Source: Chryseosolibacter indicum (lineage in GTDB: Bacteria > Bacteroidota > Bacteroidia > Cytophagales > Cyclobacteriaceae). From it: a stretch of 64,000 nucleotides of DNA. The notes below the pieces were generated by a model that saw nothing but the letters and a program-made list of their open reading frames with translations, made no database searches and was not told the origin of the DNA. A program made the translations under genes and the position numbers. The number at the start of each line of letters is the position of its first letter. Position 1 is the first letter of the stretch. The DNA lies in NCBI RefSeq assembly GCF_018598585.1, contig NZ_JAHESD010000003.1:124001-188000 (forward strand). Direction: 5' to 3'. Positions 8,772 to 17,516 of this stretch are shown one piece after another.

Positions 8772-9034
8772 CTCTGTACTCGTGCTGTTAATACGCAATG
8801 CCGATATTATTGTTTCAATTTAAAAAGGATGGCTCCTGGTACTCCCCTCTGAAAGTTATTTTAAAATTGTCCTAGCACCAACGCAATCTATTAACGAAAA
8901 AAATTGAGCTTACTAAAGAGTAAAAATGTTAATCTGGCCATTTTTTCGTATATTATTATGCATTTCTTGTAAGTCTGTAAGGTCTTATTCCCGGTCATTT
9001 TTAATAAAATATTAGATAAGCTAAATGTTAGTAG

Positions 9035-9078
9035 GAGAGGAGGATGAGTGGAGAAGGAGTGGAGAATGACTGGAGAAT
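9035..9078. repeat. Tandem 11-bp repeat, four copies
   Basis: Four adjacent 11-mers read GAGAGGAGGAT, GAGTGGAGAAG, GAGTGGAGAAT and GACTGGAGAAT. They lie in the ~500-bp non-coding stretch between the MOSC gene and the phosphorylase gene. The consensus is close to the reverse complement of the 11-mers at 54759-54791. The rest of this gap (8772-9034) is AT-rich with nothing recognisable. Confidence 0.7.
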
Positions 9079-9082
9079 GGGT

Positions 9083-9122
9083 CTGGCTATGGCAGAGCCA
9101 GGGCGGGCTTACGGCGAAGCTC
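9083..9122. other. Two adjacent GC-rich hairpins
   Basis: CTGGCT (9083-9088) pairs with AGCCAG (9096-9101), and GGGCTT (9105-9110) pairs with AAGCTC (9117-9122, one wobble). They directly follow the 11-bp tandem repeat and are clearly more GC-rich than the surrounding gap. Function unknown; either part of the repeat element or a small structured RNA. Confidence 0.4.
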
Positions 9123-9221
9123 GGGTTGACAAAAGCAGCCGGTGTCCGATCTGGAGAAAAAACTTAAAGTTGGAGTTAATTGGGCTAACCCTGATACGTA
9201 AGTGTATTATTTGAAAGAAAA

Positions 9222-9242
9222 AGGGCAATTGTTGATTGCCCT
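9222..9242 (-). terminator. Rho-independent terminator of the phosphorylase gene
   Basis: An 8-bp perfect stem (AGGGCAAT with its complement, 9222-9229 and 9235-9242) has a 5-nt loop. Read on the minus strand it is followed by a T-rich run. It lies about 30 bp after the stop codon of the phosphorylase gene. Confidence 0.8.
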
Positions 9243-9272
9243 CTTCTTCATTAAAGCTCGTTTTATTACCGC

Positions 9273-10979
9273 TTAAACAGCTTGCTTCAATTGTACGCGA
9301 TCGTTCAGTTTTACACTGTCATCAGCTTCAAAATGATAAAGCTTCTCATAGTACTCGTCTGCCATACGGCCCGAGTCAAAGAAAGGAGTCACTTCTCGCA
9401 TACTTGTTTTCACAAGTTCTGCCCATTTCTCAGGCTGATCATAATACATTGGTATAATCTCGTATTCTAAAACATCTAACAGATGTTGAGCCTCTATTCT
9501 ATCCTTCTCTTCCTGGCTTAAATGATCAGGCGCTGGCTGAATGAGGAACGAGTTACGACCATGTTTCGAAAACTCTGGTACCCATCCATCAGGTATAGAA
9601 AAGTTAACTGACGCATTCATGGCTGCAGTCATTCCCGATGTGCCAGAAGCTTCATGATACAGCTTCGGGTTATTCAACCATATATCAGAACCTTTTTTAA
9701 GATGACCTGATAACCATAACTCATAACCAGTAACTACGGTGCAGTTCGATAGTTCTTTTGTCTTCCAGTAGATATCGTTAAAGATATTTATTGCTCCGTA
9801 ATCCTCAGGGTAAGGCTTACCAGCCCAAATAATCTGAATAGGATATTTTTGATTCTTCGCAATTCTTAAGAAGCGATTGAAGTCAGCAAGGATAAGGTTC
9901 GCACGCTTATAAGCCGCAAATCTTCTTGCCCATACAATTGTCAGAACGTTTTCATCGAACAGTTTACCGGTTTGGTTGGCAACAATTCTGAAAAGCTTGT
10001 TCTTAAGTTCCTTTTTACGCGTAACAAGGTTTGCATTGTTATTCTGCTCTAGGGCCTTGTCTAATTCAGCGTCTCGCCAGTAAGTCTTATTCTGTGCATT
10101 GGTTATGGCAGTAATATCGCAAATGCCTTCATAGCTATTCCACATCTTCCGCGCTACTTCTCCATGAAGTTGAGAAACTCCGTTAGCTATTTTAGCCATA
10201 CGCAGTGCTGCCAATGTATAGTTTAAAACGCCATTCTCAGGTTTAACATGCTCTTCTACTACATCAAGCGATAGGCCGTTAAAAAAGCTCATGTTATTTA
10301 GCAATGAAACACTGTGCTCTTCATTACCCGCTTTCTCAGGAGTATGTGTTGTAAATACTACGCGTTTCTTTACTTCATTAATGTCTTTGTACTTATCCAA
10401 TAAGTAAAAGCAAAGCGGTAGGGCGTGGCCTTCATTCATGTGATAGATCTCTGTTTGTCTCTCTAGCACATCAAGTAGTTTTGCGCCACCAGTTCCTAAT
10501 AATATAGATTGTGCTACACGGGTAGTTTCATTAGGATCATAAAGCCTGTGGCTGATTGTTTGAGCAAGATAATCGTTCTCAGGAATATCAGTACTCAAAA
10601 GAAACAGCGGTGCACTTTTAAAAGTCTCTGGTTTTAGCAGGTATGCTTTAACCCAAACCTTAGCACCATGTATGGTAATAGGGAAAAGGATTTTAGTATC
10701 TACAAGAAAATGATAGTCTTTGTCTCTGAAGCTTGCCCGCATGGTCTGATCTTGGTTACGCTCCTGGTCATAGTACCCTTTCTTCCAAAGAATACCAATA
10801 CCAATAAGGTCCTGCTTCAATTCATACGCACTGCGAAGGTGAGATCCGGCAAGAAATCCAAGACCACCGCTATATATTTTTAGTGGTTGATCCACTGCAA
10901 ATTCCATTGAGAAGTATGCTACAGGTTTGCTATATTTTTTATCAAACTTGTAAGGGAATAGTTCTGATAGATTGAACAT
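9273..10979 (-). CDS. glgP: Alpha-glucan (glycogen/maltodextrin) phosphorylase family GT35 protein, PLP-lysine replaced
   Basis: Protein of 568 residues belonging to the short, Thermotoga-type alpha-glucan phosphorylases, which release glucose-1-phosphate from glycogen. Recognisable blocks are YFSMEFA and YSGGLGFLAG near the N-terminus, YHMNEGHA, WARRFAAYKR, IWAGKPYPEDYGA and EASGTSGM...DGW. In characterised phosphorylases the last block ends GMK or NMK, and that lysine holds the pyridoxal phosphate; here the residue is T451 (GTSGMTAAMN). I recall similar Thr variants in Bacteroidota, so it may be a clade trait. With Thr the enzyme may not bind PLP in the usual way. Monocistronic, with its own terminator. 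Confidence 0.85.
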   Translation of the reverse strand: MFNLSELFPYKFDKKYSKPVAYFSMEFAVDQPLKIYSGGLGFLAGSHLRSAYELKQDLIGIGILWKKGYYDQERNQDQTMRASFRDKDYHFLVDTKILFPITIHGAKVWVKAYLLKPETFKSAPLFLLSTDIPENDYLAQTISHRLYDPNETTRVAQSILLGTGGAKLLDVLERQTEIYHMNEGHALPLCFYLLDKYKDINEVKKRVVFTTHTPEKAGNEEHSVSLLNNMSFFNGLSLDVVEEHVKPENGVLNYTLAALRMAKIANGVSQLHGEVARKMWNSYEGICDITAITNAQNKTYWRDAELDKALEQNNNANLVTRKKELKNKLFRIVANQTGKLFDENVLTIVWARRFAAYKRANLILADFNRFLRIAKNQKYPIQIIWAGKPYPEDYGAINIFNDIYWKTKELSNCTVVTGYELWLSGHLKKGSDIWLNNPKLYHEASGTSGMTAAMNASVNFSIPDGWVPEFSKHGRNSFLIQPAPDHLSQEEKDRIEAQHLLDVLEYEIIPMYYDQPEKWAELVKTSMREVTPFFDSGRMADEYYEKLYHFEADDSVKLNDRVQLKQAV

Positions 10980-11007
10980 AGTAATAAAGGGAATGCTATT
11001 AAAGATG

Positions 11008-11015
11008 CAAACCTA
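11008..11015 (-). promoter_or_regulatory. Candidate -7 element for the phosphorylase gene
   Basis: The minus strand reads TAGGTTTG, a full match to the Bacteroidota TAnnTTTG element, 28 bp before the ATG. No clear -33 TTTG is seen at the usual distance, so support is moderate. Confidence 0.35.
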
Positions 11016-11084
11016 ATAAAGGGATGCCATCATACTTTTTGTTTTTTAAATATAAACTTACCTGAGTTATTCGCAATCGATTGA

Positions 11085-12053
11085 TCAAAGTTGTTGGATC
11101 AAAGCTTCGATCGAAGATAATTTATACTGCTGGTTGTATTTATTTAATATCCAGTGAGGCTTACTTTCCTCAACTATCACATAAACGGAAATTCCATAGG
11201 TACTAGCATCCTCAGCGTGTGAAATAATCTTAAAGCCCGTTCTCTCCAATGCATTTTTTGTCCAAAGAAACTCATGTCCTGTACCAGTTAAAAAAATAGT
11301 TTGTTCTCTGAATAATTGATGTTGAATCTTCCCTGTCTTCAAATCAAAACCTTTAAACTGAAAGATCTCATCAAAAGAACCATTAAGGACAAGATCTTCA
11401 GGTATTCCCTTGAGAATGTTCTTATTCTTACCAGCAAGCCAAATCAAATCAGCTGTCTGAAGAGCCAGGTCGAGTTCATGCGTTGCTACCAGAATAGCCT
11501 TGTTCATCTCGTGAGATAACGATCTCAAAAGTCTCATTATTTCAACGCGGTTATTCAAGTCCAGGTGTGCTGTTGGTTCATCCAGCATAATGATGGGAGT
11601 ATCTTGAGCAATAGCGCGGGCAATCATCGTCATTTGTAACTGGCCGTCGCTTAATTCTGCAATTCTCTTATCAGTAATATCGTAGAGACGCACTTTTTCA
11701 ATTGCTCCTTCAACCGCCTTTAAGTCATGTGACGATAGTTTAATATTCCAGTTTGTATAAGGATATCGTCCAAATGTTACTAATTCATACACGGTCATGT
11801 TGGCGGCAGTTACCTTGTTTGTAAGTACAACTGCAATTTCCTTCGGATGAAATGAAGAGTCATTACCTGAAAGATTCACTTCTCCAGCAAGCGGTTTCTG
11901 AAGACCAGCAAGGGTTCTTATCAGCGAAGACTTTCCAATGCCGTTAGGTCCCATAAAGCATACGAGCTGTCCCTTATTCAAAGACAGATTTATATTCTCG
12001 AAGAGAACCTGATTATTATAACCGATGGAGAGTGCTTTGGTATAGAGTGACAA
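11085..12053 (-). CDS. ABC transporter ATPase, iron-siderophore/cobalamin type (FecE/BtuD-like) with C-terminal extension
   Basis: Cytoplasmic ATPase of an importer, 322 residues. Walker A is GPNGIGKSS, the signature is LSDGQLQ, Walker B is IIMLDEPTAHLDL, and the H-loop is VATHELDL. The ATPase domain ends near residue 215-220. About 100 further residues, including FLTGTGHEFLWTKNALERTGFKI, form an extra domain that I do not recognise; typical FecE proteins are about 255 residues. It follows the permease gene by 48 bp on the same strand. No substrate-binding protein is adjacent; the receptor-like protein at 43834 is one candidate partner. Confidence 0.9.
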   Translation of the reverse strand: MSLYTKALSIGYNNQVLFENINLSLNKGQLVCFMGPNGIGKSSLIRTLAGLQKPLAGEVNLSGNDSSFHPKEIAVVLTNKVTAANMTVYELVTFGRYPYTNWNIKLSSHDLKAVEGAIEKVRLYDITDKRIAELSDGQLQMTMIARAIAQDTPIIMLDEPTAHLDLNNRVEIMRLLRSLSHEMNKAILVATHELDLALQTADLIWLAGKNKNILKGIPEDLVLNGSFDEIFQFKGFDLKTGKIQHQLFREQTIFLTGTGHEFLWTKNALERTGFKIISHAEDASTYGISVYVIVEESKPHWILNKYNQQYKLSSIEALIQQL

Positions 12054-12101
12054 CGTATTTAAGTTTACTGATACAACCGATATTGAGCATAGTTTATGGA
12101 T

Positions 12102-13115
12102 TTACACGTCTATTCTCTTATTCTTTAAAATAACCCATATAACTACAGGGGCACCTATCATTGCTGTAATTGCATTAATAGGTAGTACCGAATTATTGCC
12201 GGGAAGCTGTGTAAGTATATCACAGAGCAAAAGTAAAATCGCTCCTCCTAATAATACTGCAGGAATTAATACCTTATGATTTGATGTGTTAATTACAAGC
12301 TTCACCAGATGAGGAACAGCAAGGCCGACAAAGGCAATAGGACCACAGAAAGCTGTTACGCCTCCCGTTAAAACAGATGCGGATAAGATAATAAAGAACC
12401 TTGATCTGTTGATGTCTATACCAAGGCTTCTCGCATACAAATCTCCCAGCAGCCAGGTGTTTAGAGATTTAATACTTGCAGACGCTATAATAATTCCAAT
12501 GAATAATATGCTCGTTAATACCAGTAGCTCATTCCAGTTAAGTCCACCGAGGCTGCCGAATGTCCATAGCATATACGTCTGCATTTCTTCGGCTCTGCTT
12601 AAATACTGTAATACACTCACTATTGCCGAGGTGCCAGCACCAACCATTAATCCTATTATAAGTAATGATACGTTGTCCTGTAGTTTGCTTGAGAAAGCAA
12701 GCATGATTATAAATACAGATACACATCCAAGGCTTGCAGCAATAGCAATAGCCCATGGCGTACCAGTTGAGAAAAACGTAAAACTCACAGCGTTACTCAT
12801 CAAGATCAATGAAACGGCCAGGCTTGCTCCTGAAGTTAAACCGAGTACATCGGGGCCAGCCAGCGGATTTCTAAAGAGCGTCTGCATTTGTAATCCCCCC
12901 AGTGAAAGATCACTTCCCGCTAAAACACAGGTAAAAGCTTTGGTCATCCTAAAATCCATTAGAATTGAAGTCCATATTGGGTTTTCAGCCTCCTGCAATA
13001 ACAACATGCGGAAAATTGCTATTAAAGGAATATCTACGCTTCCAAAAGAAAGATTAATCAAAAACAAAAGAACAAGTATGAAGATTAAAAAGAACCATTT
13101 AAGGGTTGTTCCCAT
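12102..13115 (-). CDS. FecCD-family ABC transporter permease
   Basis: Inner-membrane permease for iron-siderophore, haem or cobalamin uptake, 337 residues from the preferred start at 13115 (MGTTLKWFFLIFILVLLFLI). The open frame to 13169 adds 18 residues without a membrane segment. About nine to ten hydrophobic helices are visible. FecCD hallmarks are FRNPLAGPDVLGLTSGA, LGGLNW, ARSLGI and CGPIAFVGLAVPHL. It is the first gene of a two-gene operon with the ATPase. Whether iron or B12 is carried cannot be read from the permease alone. Confidence 0.92.
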   Translation of the reverse strand: MGTTLKWFFLIFILVLLFLINLSFGSVDIPLIAIFRMLLLQEAENPIWTSILMDFRMTKAFTCVLAGSDLSLGGLQMQTLFRNPLAGPDVLGLTSGASLAVSLILMSNAVSFTFFSTGTPWAIAIAASLGCVSVFIIMLAFSSKLQDNVSLLIIGLMVGAGTSAIVSVLQYLSRAEEMQTYMLWTFGSLGGLNWNELLVLTSILFIGIIIASASIKSLNTWLLGDLYARSLGIDINRSRFFIILSASVLTGGVTAFCGPIAFVGLAVPHLVKLVINTSNHKVLIPAVLLGGAILLLLCDILTQLPGNNSVLPINAITAMIGAPVVIWVILKNKRIDV

Positions 13116-13233
13116 GTATCTTACTTTTATGAGCGGAATAAAAGGGCAAGTATAGGGTGATATAGGCAATTTGTGCTTAAATCCAAATTTATTCTATATG
13201 TTCATTTTAAGGATAAACATTACTTTGGACAAT

Positions 13234-13314
13234 ATGGCTCAACCAACAGAAAATCATGACAGCTCTATAGTTGAGGAATTAGACCAGATCGTTGAAAGCT
13301 TCACGGGAAAATAA
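13234..13314 (+). CDS. Possible 26-residue small protein
   Basis: A short acidic open frame (MAQPTENHDSSIVEELDQIV followed by ESFTGK) sits between the divergent permease and rplC genes. The frame is also open from an in-frame ATG at 13198, giving 38 residues. Composition looks protein-like, but there is no homology that I recognise, and the rplC promoter lies downstream of it. Low confidence. Confidence 0.25.
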   Translation: MAQPTENHDSSIVEELDQIVESFTGK

Positions 13315-13396
13315 TCTTTTGCCGGTTTAAAGCATTGATATTTAAATAGTAAAACCGTATTTGATGATACTTTCCTTAAAAATTTTAGAGCCCACA

Positions 13397-13427
13397 TTTG
13401 CTAACTAAAACTCTATTCCTATCTTTG
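13397..13427 (+). promoter_or_regulatory. Bacteroidota-type promoter of the rplC operon
   Basis: TTTG at 13397-13400 is separated by 19 bp from TATCTTTG at 13420-13427, a full match to the Bacteroidota primary-sigma promoter (TTTG-N19-21-TAnnTTTG). Transcription should start near 13433, giving a leader of about 78 nt before the rplC ATG. This places the operon head at rplC. Confidence 0.75.
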
Positions 13428-13510
13428 CAGTCCTTTTTGCGCCAAGAATCATTTTGTTATGATCTTTGAGGTGCAGAAATCCTGAAAAACAGCATTTAAA
13501 GGTTTCAACC

Positions 13511-14143
13511 ATGCCTGGCATTATAGGACGAAAAATAGGAATGACTAGCGTATACGGCCCACAGGGAGAAAGTATCGCCTGCACAGTGATCGAGGCCGGT
13601 CCTTGCGTAGTCACTCAAGTAAAAAACGAACAAACTGACGGTTATCGCGCTGTACAGTTAGCTTTTGGTGAAAAGAAAGAAAAAAACACCACGAAAGCTG
13701 AATTAGGCCATTTCAAAAAAGCCAACACAACCCCTAAGAGAGACTTAGTGGAGTTTCGTGATTTTGGCACTGAGTTCGAATCAATCGCAGAACTCGGTAA
13801 AGAAGTCCGTATACAGGATGTATTTGAAGAAGGCGATTTCATCGATGCAGTTGGTACTTCTAAAGGCCGCGGCTTCCAGGGTGTTGTAAAGCGCCATGGT
13901 TTTGCTGGGGTAGGAGGTCAAACTCACGGTCAGCATAACAGATTACGCGCACCCGGTTCTATGGGTAACGCCTCTTTCGCTTCACGTGTTATCAAAGGTA
14001 AGCGTCTTGCTGGCCGTATGGGTAATGCACGTGTTAAGCTTACCAACCTTCAAGTTGTAAAAATCCTTCCTGAACAAAATCTGATCGTGATCAGCGGTTC
14101 AGTTCCAGGAGCAAAGAATTCAACTGTAATCCTTCAGAAATAA
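13511..14143 (+). CDS. rplC: 50S ribosomal protein L3
   Basis: Large-subunit protein L3, 210 residues, which organises the peptidyl-transferase region. The start at 13511 ([16 protein letters not shown]) matches the family; the open frame from 13466 is an artefact. The signature region [21 protein letters not shown] is intact, including the glutamine that is methylated in other bacteria. It is the first gene of the operon, with no rpsJ upstream. Its stop overlaps the rplD start (TAATG). Confidence 0.98.
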   Translation: MPGIIGRKIGMTSVYGPQGESIACTVIEAGPCVVTQVKNEQTDGYRAVQLAFGEKKEKNTTKAELGHFKKANTTPKRDLVEFRDFGTEFESIAELGKEVRIQDVFEEGDFIDAVGTSKGRGFQGVVKRHGFAGVGGQTHGQHNRLRAPGSMGNASFASRVIKGKRLAGRMGNARVKLTNLQVVKILPEQNLIVISGSVPGAKNSTVILQK

Positions 14144-14775
14144 TGGAAGTAGCAGTATTAAAATACAGTGGTGAAAAGACCAGCAAGAAAGTCAATCTTG
14201 CAGATACAGTATTTGGTATAGAACCAAATGACCACGCAATCTATCTTGATGTGAAAAGCATTCAGGCTAACCAACGTCAAGGTACTCATAAGTCAAAACA
14301 GCGTAACGAAATCGCTGGTTCATCTAAAAAGATTAAGAAACAAAAAGGTACTGGTGGTGCTCGTGCGGGTAACATCAAAAATCCTCAATTCAAAGGTGGT
14401 GGACGTGTATTCGGTCCTGCTCCTCGTGACTATTCTTTTAAGCTGAATAAAAAAGTGAAGGATTTGGCTCGAAAGTCAGCTCTCTCCTATAAAGCAAAAG
14501 ATAACGCAATAGCAGTATTAGAAGATTTCAATTTTGATTCTCCTAAGACTAAGCAATATGTTAGCTTGTTAAATGCCCTTTCATTAGGTAACAAGAAAAC
14601 ACTTTTGATCCTTTCTGAAAATAATAAGAACGTAGTTCTTTCAGGAAGAAACATTGAAAATGCAAAAATCACTACAGCAGATCAGGTTAACACCTACGAT
14701 GTAATGCATGCTGATAACGTGATTTTTGTAGAAAGCGCAGTTAGCAAAATTGAGAACTTATTAAATAAAGAATAA
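14143..14775 (+). CDS. rplD: 50S ribosomal protein L4
   Basis: L4, 210 residues, lines the exit tunnel with its long loop ([20 protein letters not shown]). Starts in a TAATG overlap with rplC and ends in the same kind of overlap with rplW, indicating coupled translation. In enterobacteria L4 represses this operon; no matching leader structure can be shown here. Confidence 0.98.
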   Translation: MEVAVLKYSGEKTSKKVNLADTVFGIEPNDHAIYLDVKSIQANQRQGTHKSKQRNEIAGSSKKIKKQKGTGGARAGNIKNPQFKGGGRVFGPAPRDYSFKLNKKVKDLARKSALSYKAKDNAIAVLEDFNFDSPKTKQYVSLLNALSLGNKKTLLILSENNKNVVLSGRNIENAKITTADQVNTYDVMHADNVIFVESAVSKIENLLNKE

Positions 14776-15062
14776 TGAGTATCCTAAAGAGGCCATTGGT
14801 TACGGAGAAAGTTTCTTCCTTAAACGAGAAAGGTAAATACGGATTTATCGTAGATGCTGAAGCGAACAAGGTAGAAATTAAAAAGGCCGTTGAAAAGCAA
14901 TACGGTGTTAACGTAGAGAAAGTTAACACCATGAACGTAATGGGTAAATTAAAAACTCGTTACACTAAAGCTGGCGTACTAGCAGGACGCAAGCCTAACT
15001 ATAAGAAAGCCATCGTAACCTTGGCTGAAGGTGAAGTAATTGATTTTTATAGCAACGTATAA
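14775..15062 (+). CDS. rplW: 50S ribosomal protein L23
   Basis: L23, 95 residues, a tunnel-exit protein that docks trigger factor and SRP. The family pattern RPLVTEK at the N-terminus and VNTMNVMGKLK in the middle are present. Length is standard. The ATG overlaps the rplD stop codon. Confidence 0.97.
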   Translation: MSILKRPLVTEKVSSLNEKGKYGFIVDAEANKVEIKKAVEKQYGVNVEKVNTMNVMGKLKTRYTKAGVLAGRKPNYKKAIVTLAEGEVIDFYSNV

Positions 15063-15074
15063 AGGTTTATAATA

Positions 15075-15899
15075 ATGGCGTTGAAGAAATTAAAACCGGT
15101 AACACCAGGAACCAGACATAGGCTGGCTACTTCCTTCGATGATATCACGACTAACAAGCCGGAGAAATCATTGGTAACAACCTTAAAGAAAACCGGAGGT
15201 AGAAATAGTGGCGGTAGAATGACTATGCGCTACATCGGCGGTGGTCATAAGCAGAAGCTCAGAGAGATTGACTTCAAACGTAACAAGTTTGGCATTCCTG
15301 CCACTGTTAAGTCAATTGAATATGATCCAACTCGCTCTGCACGCATTGCGCTCCTTTATTACGTTGACGGATCTAAGTCTTATATCATTGCACCAGAAGG
15401 ATTAAAGGTTGGGCAGCAAGTTATTTCGGGGGCTGATGTAGCACCAGAAGTAGGTAATGCTCTTCCATTAACTAAGATTCCTGTAGGTACAATTATTCAT
15501 AACGTTGAACTTAAGCCTGGTAAAGGTGGTGCATTAGCACGCTCTGCTGGAACATTCGTTCAATTGCTAGCACGTGAAAATGGTCTGGCAACGTTAAAAA
15601 TGCCTTCAGGTGAGATGCGTAATGTGTTAGATGTTTGTATCGCAACAATCGGCGCAACATCAAATGCAGATCATATGAATGAAAGTGTAGGTAAGGCTGG
15701 TCGCTCTCGTTGGAGAGGTATCAGACCGCGTACACGTGCCGTTGCAATGAATCCTGTTGATCACCCTATGGGTGGTGGTGAAGGTCGTGCATCTGGTGGT
15801 CATCCTAGATCTCGTAAGGGGCTCTACTCAAAAGGTAAGAAGACTCGTCATCCGAATAAGTATTCAGATAATTTAATCATATCTAGAAGGAAAAAATAA
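15075..15899 (+). CDS. rplB: 50S ribosomal protein L2
   Basis: L2, 274 residues, needed for subunit joining and peptidyl transfer. The conserved C-terminal block [20 protein letters not shown] contains the histidine reported as important in other bacteria. It lies 12 bp after rplW, and its stop overlaps the rpsS start (TAATG). Confidence 0.98.
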   Translation: MALKKLKPVTPGTRHRLATSFDDITTNKPEKSLVTTLKKTGGRNSGGRMTMRYIGGGHKQKLREIDFKRNKFGIPATVKSIEYDPTRSARIALLYYVDGSKSYIIAPEGLKVGQQVISGADVAPEVGNALPLTKIPVGTIIHNVELKPGKGGALARSAGTFVQLLARENGLATLKMPSGEMRNVLDVCIATIGATSNADHMNESVGKAGRSRWRGIRPRTRAVAMNPVDHPMGGGEGRASGGHPRSRKGLYSKGKKTRHPNKYSDNLIISRRKK

Positions 15900-16177
15900 T
15901 GGGACGTTCGATTAAGAAAGGACCGTACGCAGATTTCCGTCTACTAAAGAAGGTAGAGACAGCAGAGAAATCTGGAAAAAAATCAGTGATCAAAACTTGG
16001 TCAAGAAGATCAACGATCACGCCTGAAATGATTAGCCATACCTTTGCAGTGCACAATGGTAATAAGTTCATTCCAGTTTATGTTACGGAAAACATGGTAG
16101 GGCATAAACTTGGTGAGTTTGCGCCTACACGTACTTTCCGCGGTCACTCAGGTAATAAGAAAGATAACGCTAAGTAA
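15899..16177 (+). CDS. rpsS: 30S ribosomal protein S19
   Basis: S19, 92 residues, contacts S13 and the A-site tRNA region of the 30S head. [20 protein letters not shown] and the [20 protein letters not shown] block are typical. It overlaps rplB by one base and precedes rplV by 2 bp. Confidence 0.98.
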   Translation: MGRSIKKGPYADFRLLKKVETAEKSGKKSVIKTWSRRSTITPEMISHTFAVHNGNKFIPVYVTENMVGHKLGEFAPTRTFRGHSGNKKDNAK

Positions 16178-16179
16178 TC

Positions 16180-16650
16180 ATGGCAGAAGCTACAGCGAAA
16201 AAGACTAAAAAGTCAGTCTTAAAGAGAGAAAGACGCGATGCTAAAAAAGAGGCGGCAAAAACAGGTCCTGTTCTTGCCAAATTGGTAAACGTTCCTTCAT
16301 CGCCTCGTAAAATGAGACTTGTTGCTGACCTTATCAGAGGTGAGCGTGTTAACAAGGCACTCAATATTTTGAAGTACGAGCCAAAAATTGGTTCACCTAA
16401 GCTTGAGAAGCTTCTGCTCTCAGCTATTGCTAACTGGGGAAATAAAAACCAGGATGCTAAATTAGAGGAAGCTGATCTTTACGTAAAAGATATTTGGGTA
16501 GATGGTGGTCGTCAGTTAAAAAGATTAAGACCAGCACCTCAGGGAAGAGCGCACCGTATCAGAAAGCGTTCTAATCACGTAACGCTGATCATCGACAGCT
16601 TAAATAAAATTGGTGCAGAAGTAGTAACAGAACAAGAAACTAAGGAATAA
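16180..16650 (+). CDS. rplV: 50S ribosomal protein L22
   Basis: L22, 156 residues, forms part of the exit tunnel through its beta-hairpin ([20 protein letters not shown]). It has a Lys/Ala-rich N-terminal extension of about 25 residues ([20 protein letters not shown]...) compared with the ~110-residue E. coli protein. Two base pairs separate it from both neighbours. Confidence 0.97.
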   Translation: MAEATAKKTKKSVLKRERRDAKKEAAKTGPVLAKLVNVPSSPRKMRLVADLIRGERVNKALNILKYEPKIGSPKLEKLLLSAIANWGNKNQDAKLEEADLYVKDIWVDGGRQLKRLRPAPQGRAHRIRKRSNHVTLIIDSLNKIGAEVVTEQETKE

Positions 16651-16652
16651 TA

Positions 16653-17465
16653 ATGGGACAAAAAATTAATCCTGTAGGCTTAAGATTAGGCATCGTACGC
16701 GGTTGGGATTCTAACTGGTACGGAGGAAACACCTTCTCAGATAAGCTTGTTGAAGATCATAAAATCAGAGAATACGTTTATGCACGTATTCCAAAAGGCG
16801 GCATTGCTAAAGTAGTTATCGAAAGGACCTTAAAGCGTATTACGCTCACCATTCACACTGCTCGTCCCGGTGTTGTGATTGGAAAAGGTGGTAACGAAGT
16901 TGATAAGATTAAAGAAGAATTGAAGAAGATCACTGGTAAGGATGTTCAGATCAATATCTTCGAAATAAAGCGCCCAGAGCTCGACGCAAAATTAGTTGGT
17001 GAATCTATTGCTCAGCAAATTGAAGCTCGTATCTCTTACAAGCGCGCTATGAAGCAGGCAATTGCTTCAGCAATGCGTGTAGGTGCTGAAGGTATCAAAG
17101 TGAAAGTTTCAGGCCGTCTAGCTGGTGCTGATATGGCTAGAACTGAACAATATAAAGAAGGTCGTATTCCATTGCACACACTTCGTGCAGATATCGATTA
17201 TGCAATATCTGAAGCACAAACAGTATACGGTAAAATCGGTATCAAAGTGTGGATCTTCAAAGGTGAGGTTTATGGAAAACGTGATCTTTCACCAAATGTA
17301 GGCGCAACTGGCAATTCTTCTCAAGGAGGTCAAGGTGGTGGAAACCAACGCGAAGGAAGAAACGAGAGAGGTGGCGGGCGCAACAGAGGTGGCCGTGATG
17401 GCGGAAGACGCGGGGGCGACGGCGGAGGAAGAGGTCGTGGCGATAATCGTGGTGGAAACAGATAA
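16653..17465 (+). CDS. rpsC: 30S ribosomal protein S3 with RGG-rich C-terminal tail
   Basis: S3, 270 residues, a KH-domain protein at the mRNA entry tunnel. [13 protein letters not shown], the KH motif [14 protein letters not shown] and the C-terminal domain to [12 protein letters not shown] are standard. After about residue 215 comes a tail of roughly 50 residues built from Gly, Arg, Asn and Asp with several RGG repeats, absent from E. coli S3. Such tails usually bind RNA and are disordered. A small hairpin follows in the gap before rplP. Confidence 0.97.
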   Translation: MGQKINPVGLRLGIVRGWDSNWYGGNTFSDKLVEDHKIREYVYARIPKGGIAKVVIERTLKRITLTIHTARPGVVIGKGGNEVDKIKEELKKITGKDVQINIFEIKRPELDAKLVGESIAQQIEARISYKRAMKQAIASAMRVGAEGIKVKVSGRLAGADMARTEQYKEGRIPLHTLRADIDYAISEAQTVYGKIGIKVWIFKGEVYGKRDLSPNVGATGNSSQGGQGGGNQREGRNERGGGRNRGGRDGGRRGGDGGGRGRGDNRGGNR

Positions 17466-17474
17466 TTGAATTAG

Positions 17475-17496
17475 TAAGGACGTCCTCGACGTCTTA
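17475..17496 (+). other. Small hairpin in the rpsC-rplP gap
   Basis: TAAGGACGTC and GACGTCTTA can pair over nine base pairs with one bulged G and a 3-nt loop. There is no T tract, so it is more likely an mRNA processing or stability element than a terminator. Confidence 0.4.
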
Positions 17497-17516
17497 ATTA
17501 TAAAATAAACGTAACA

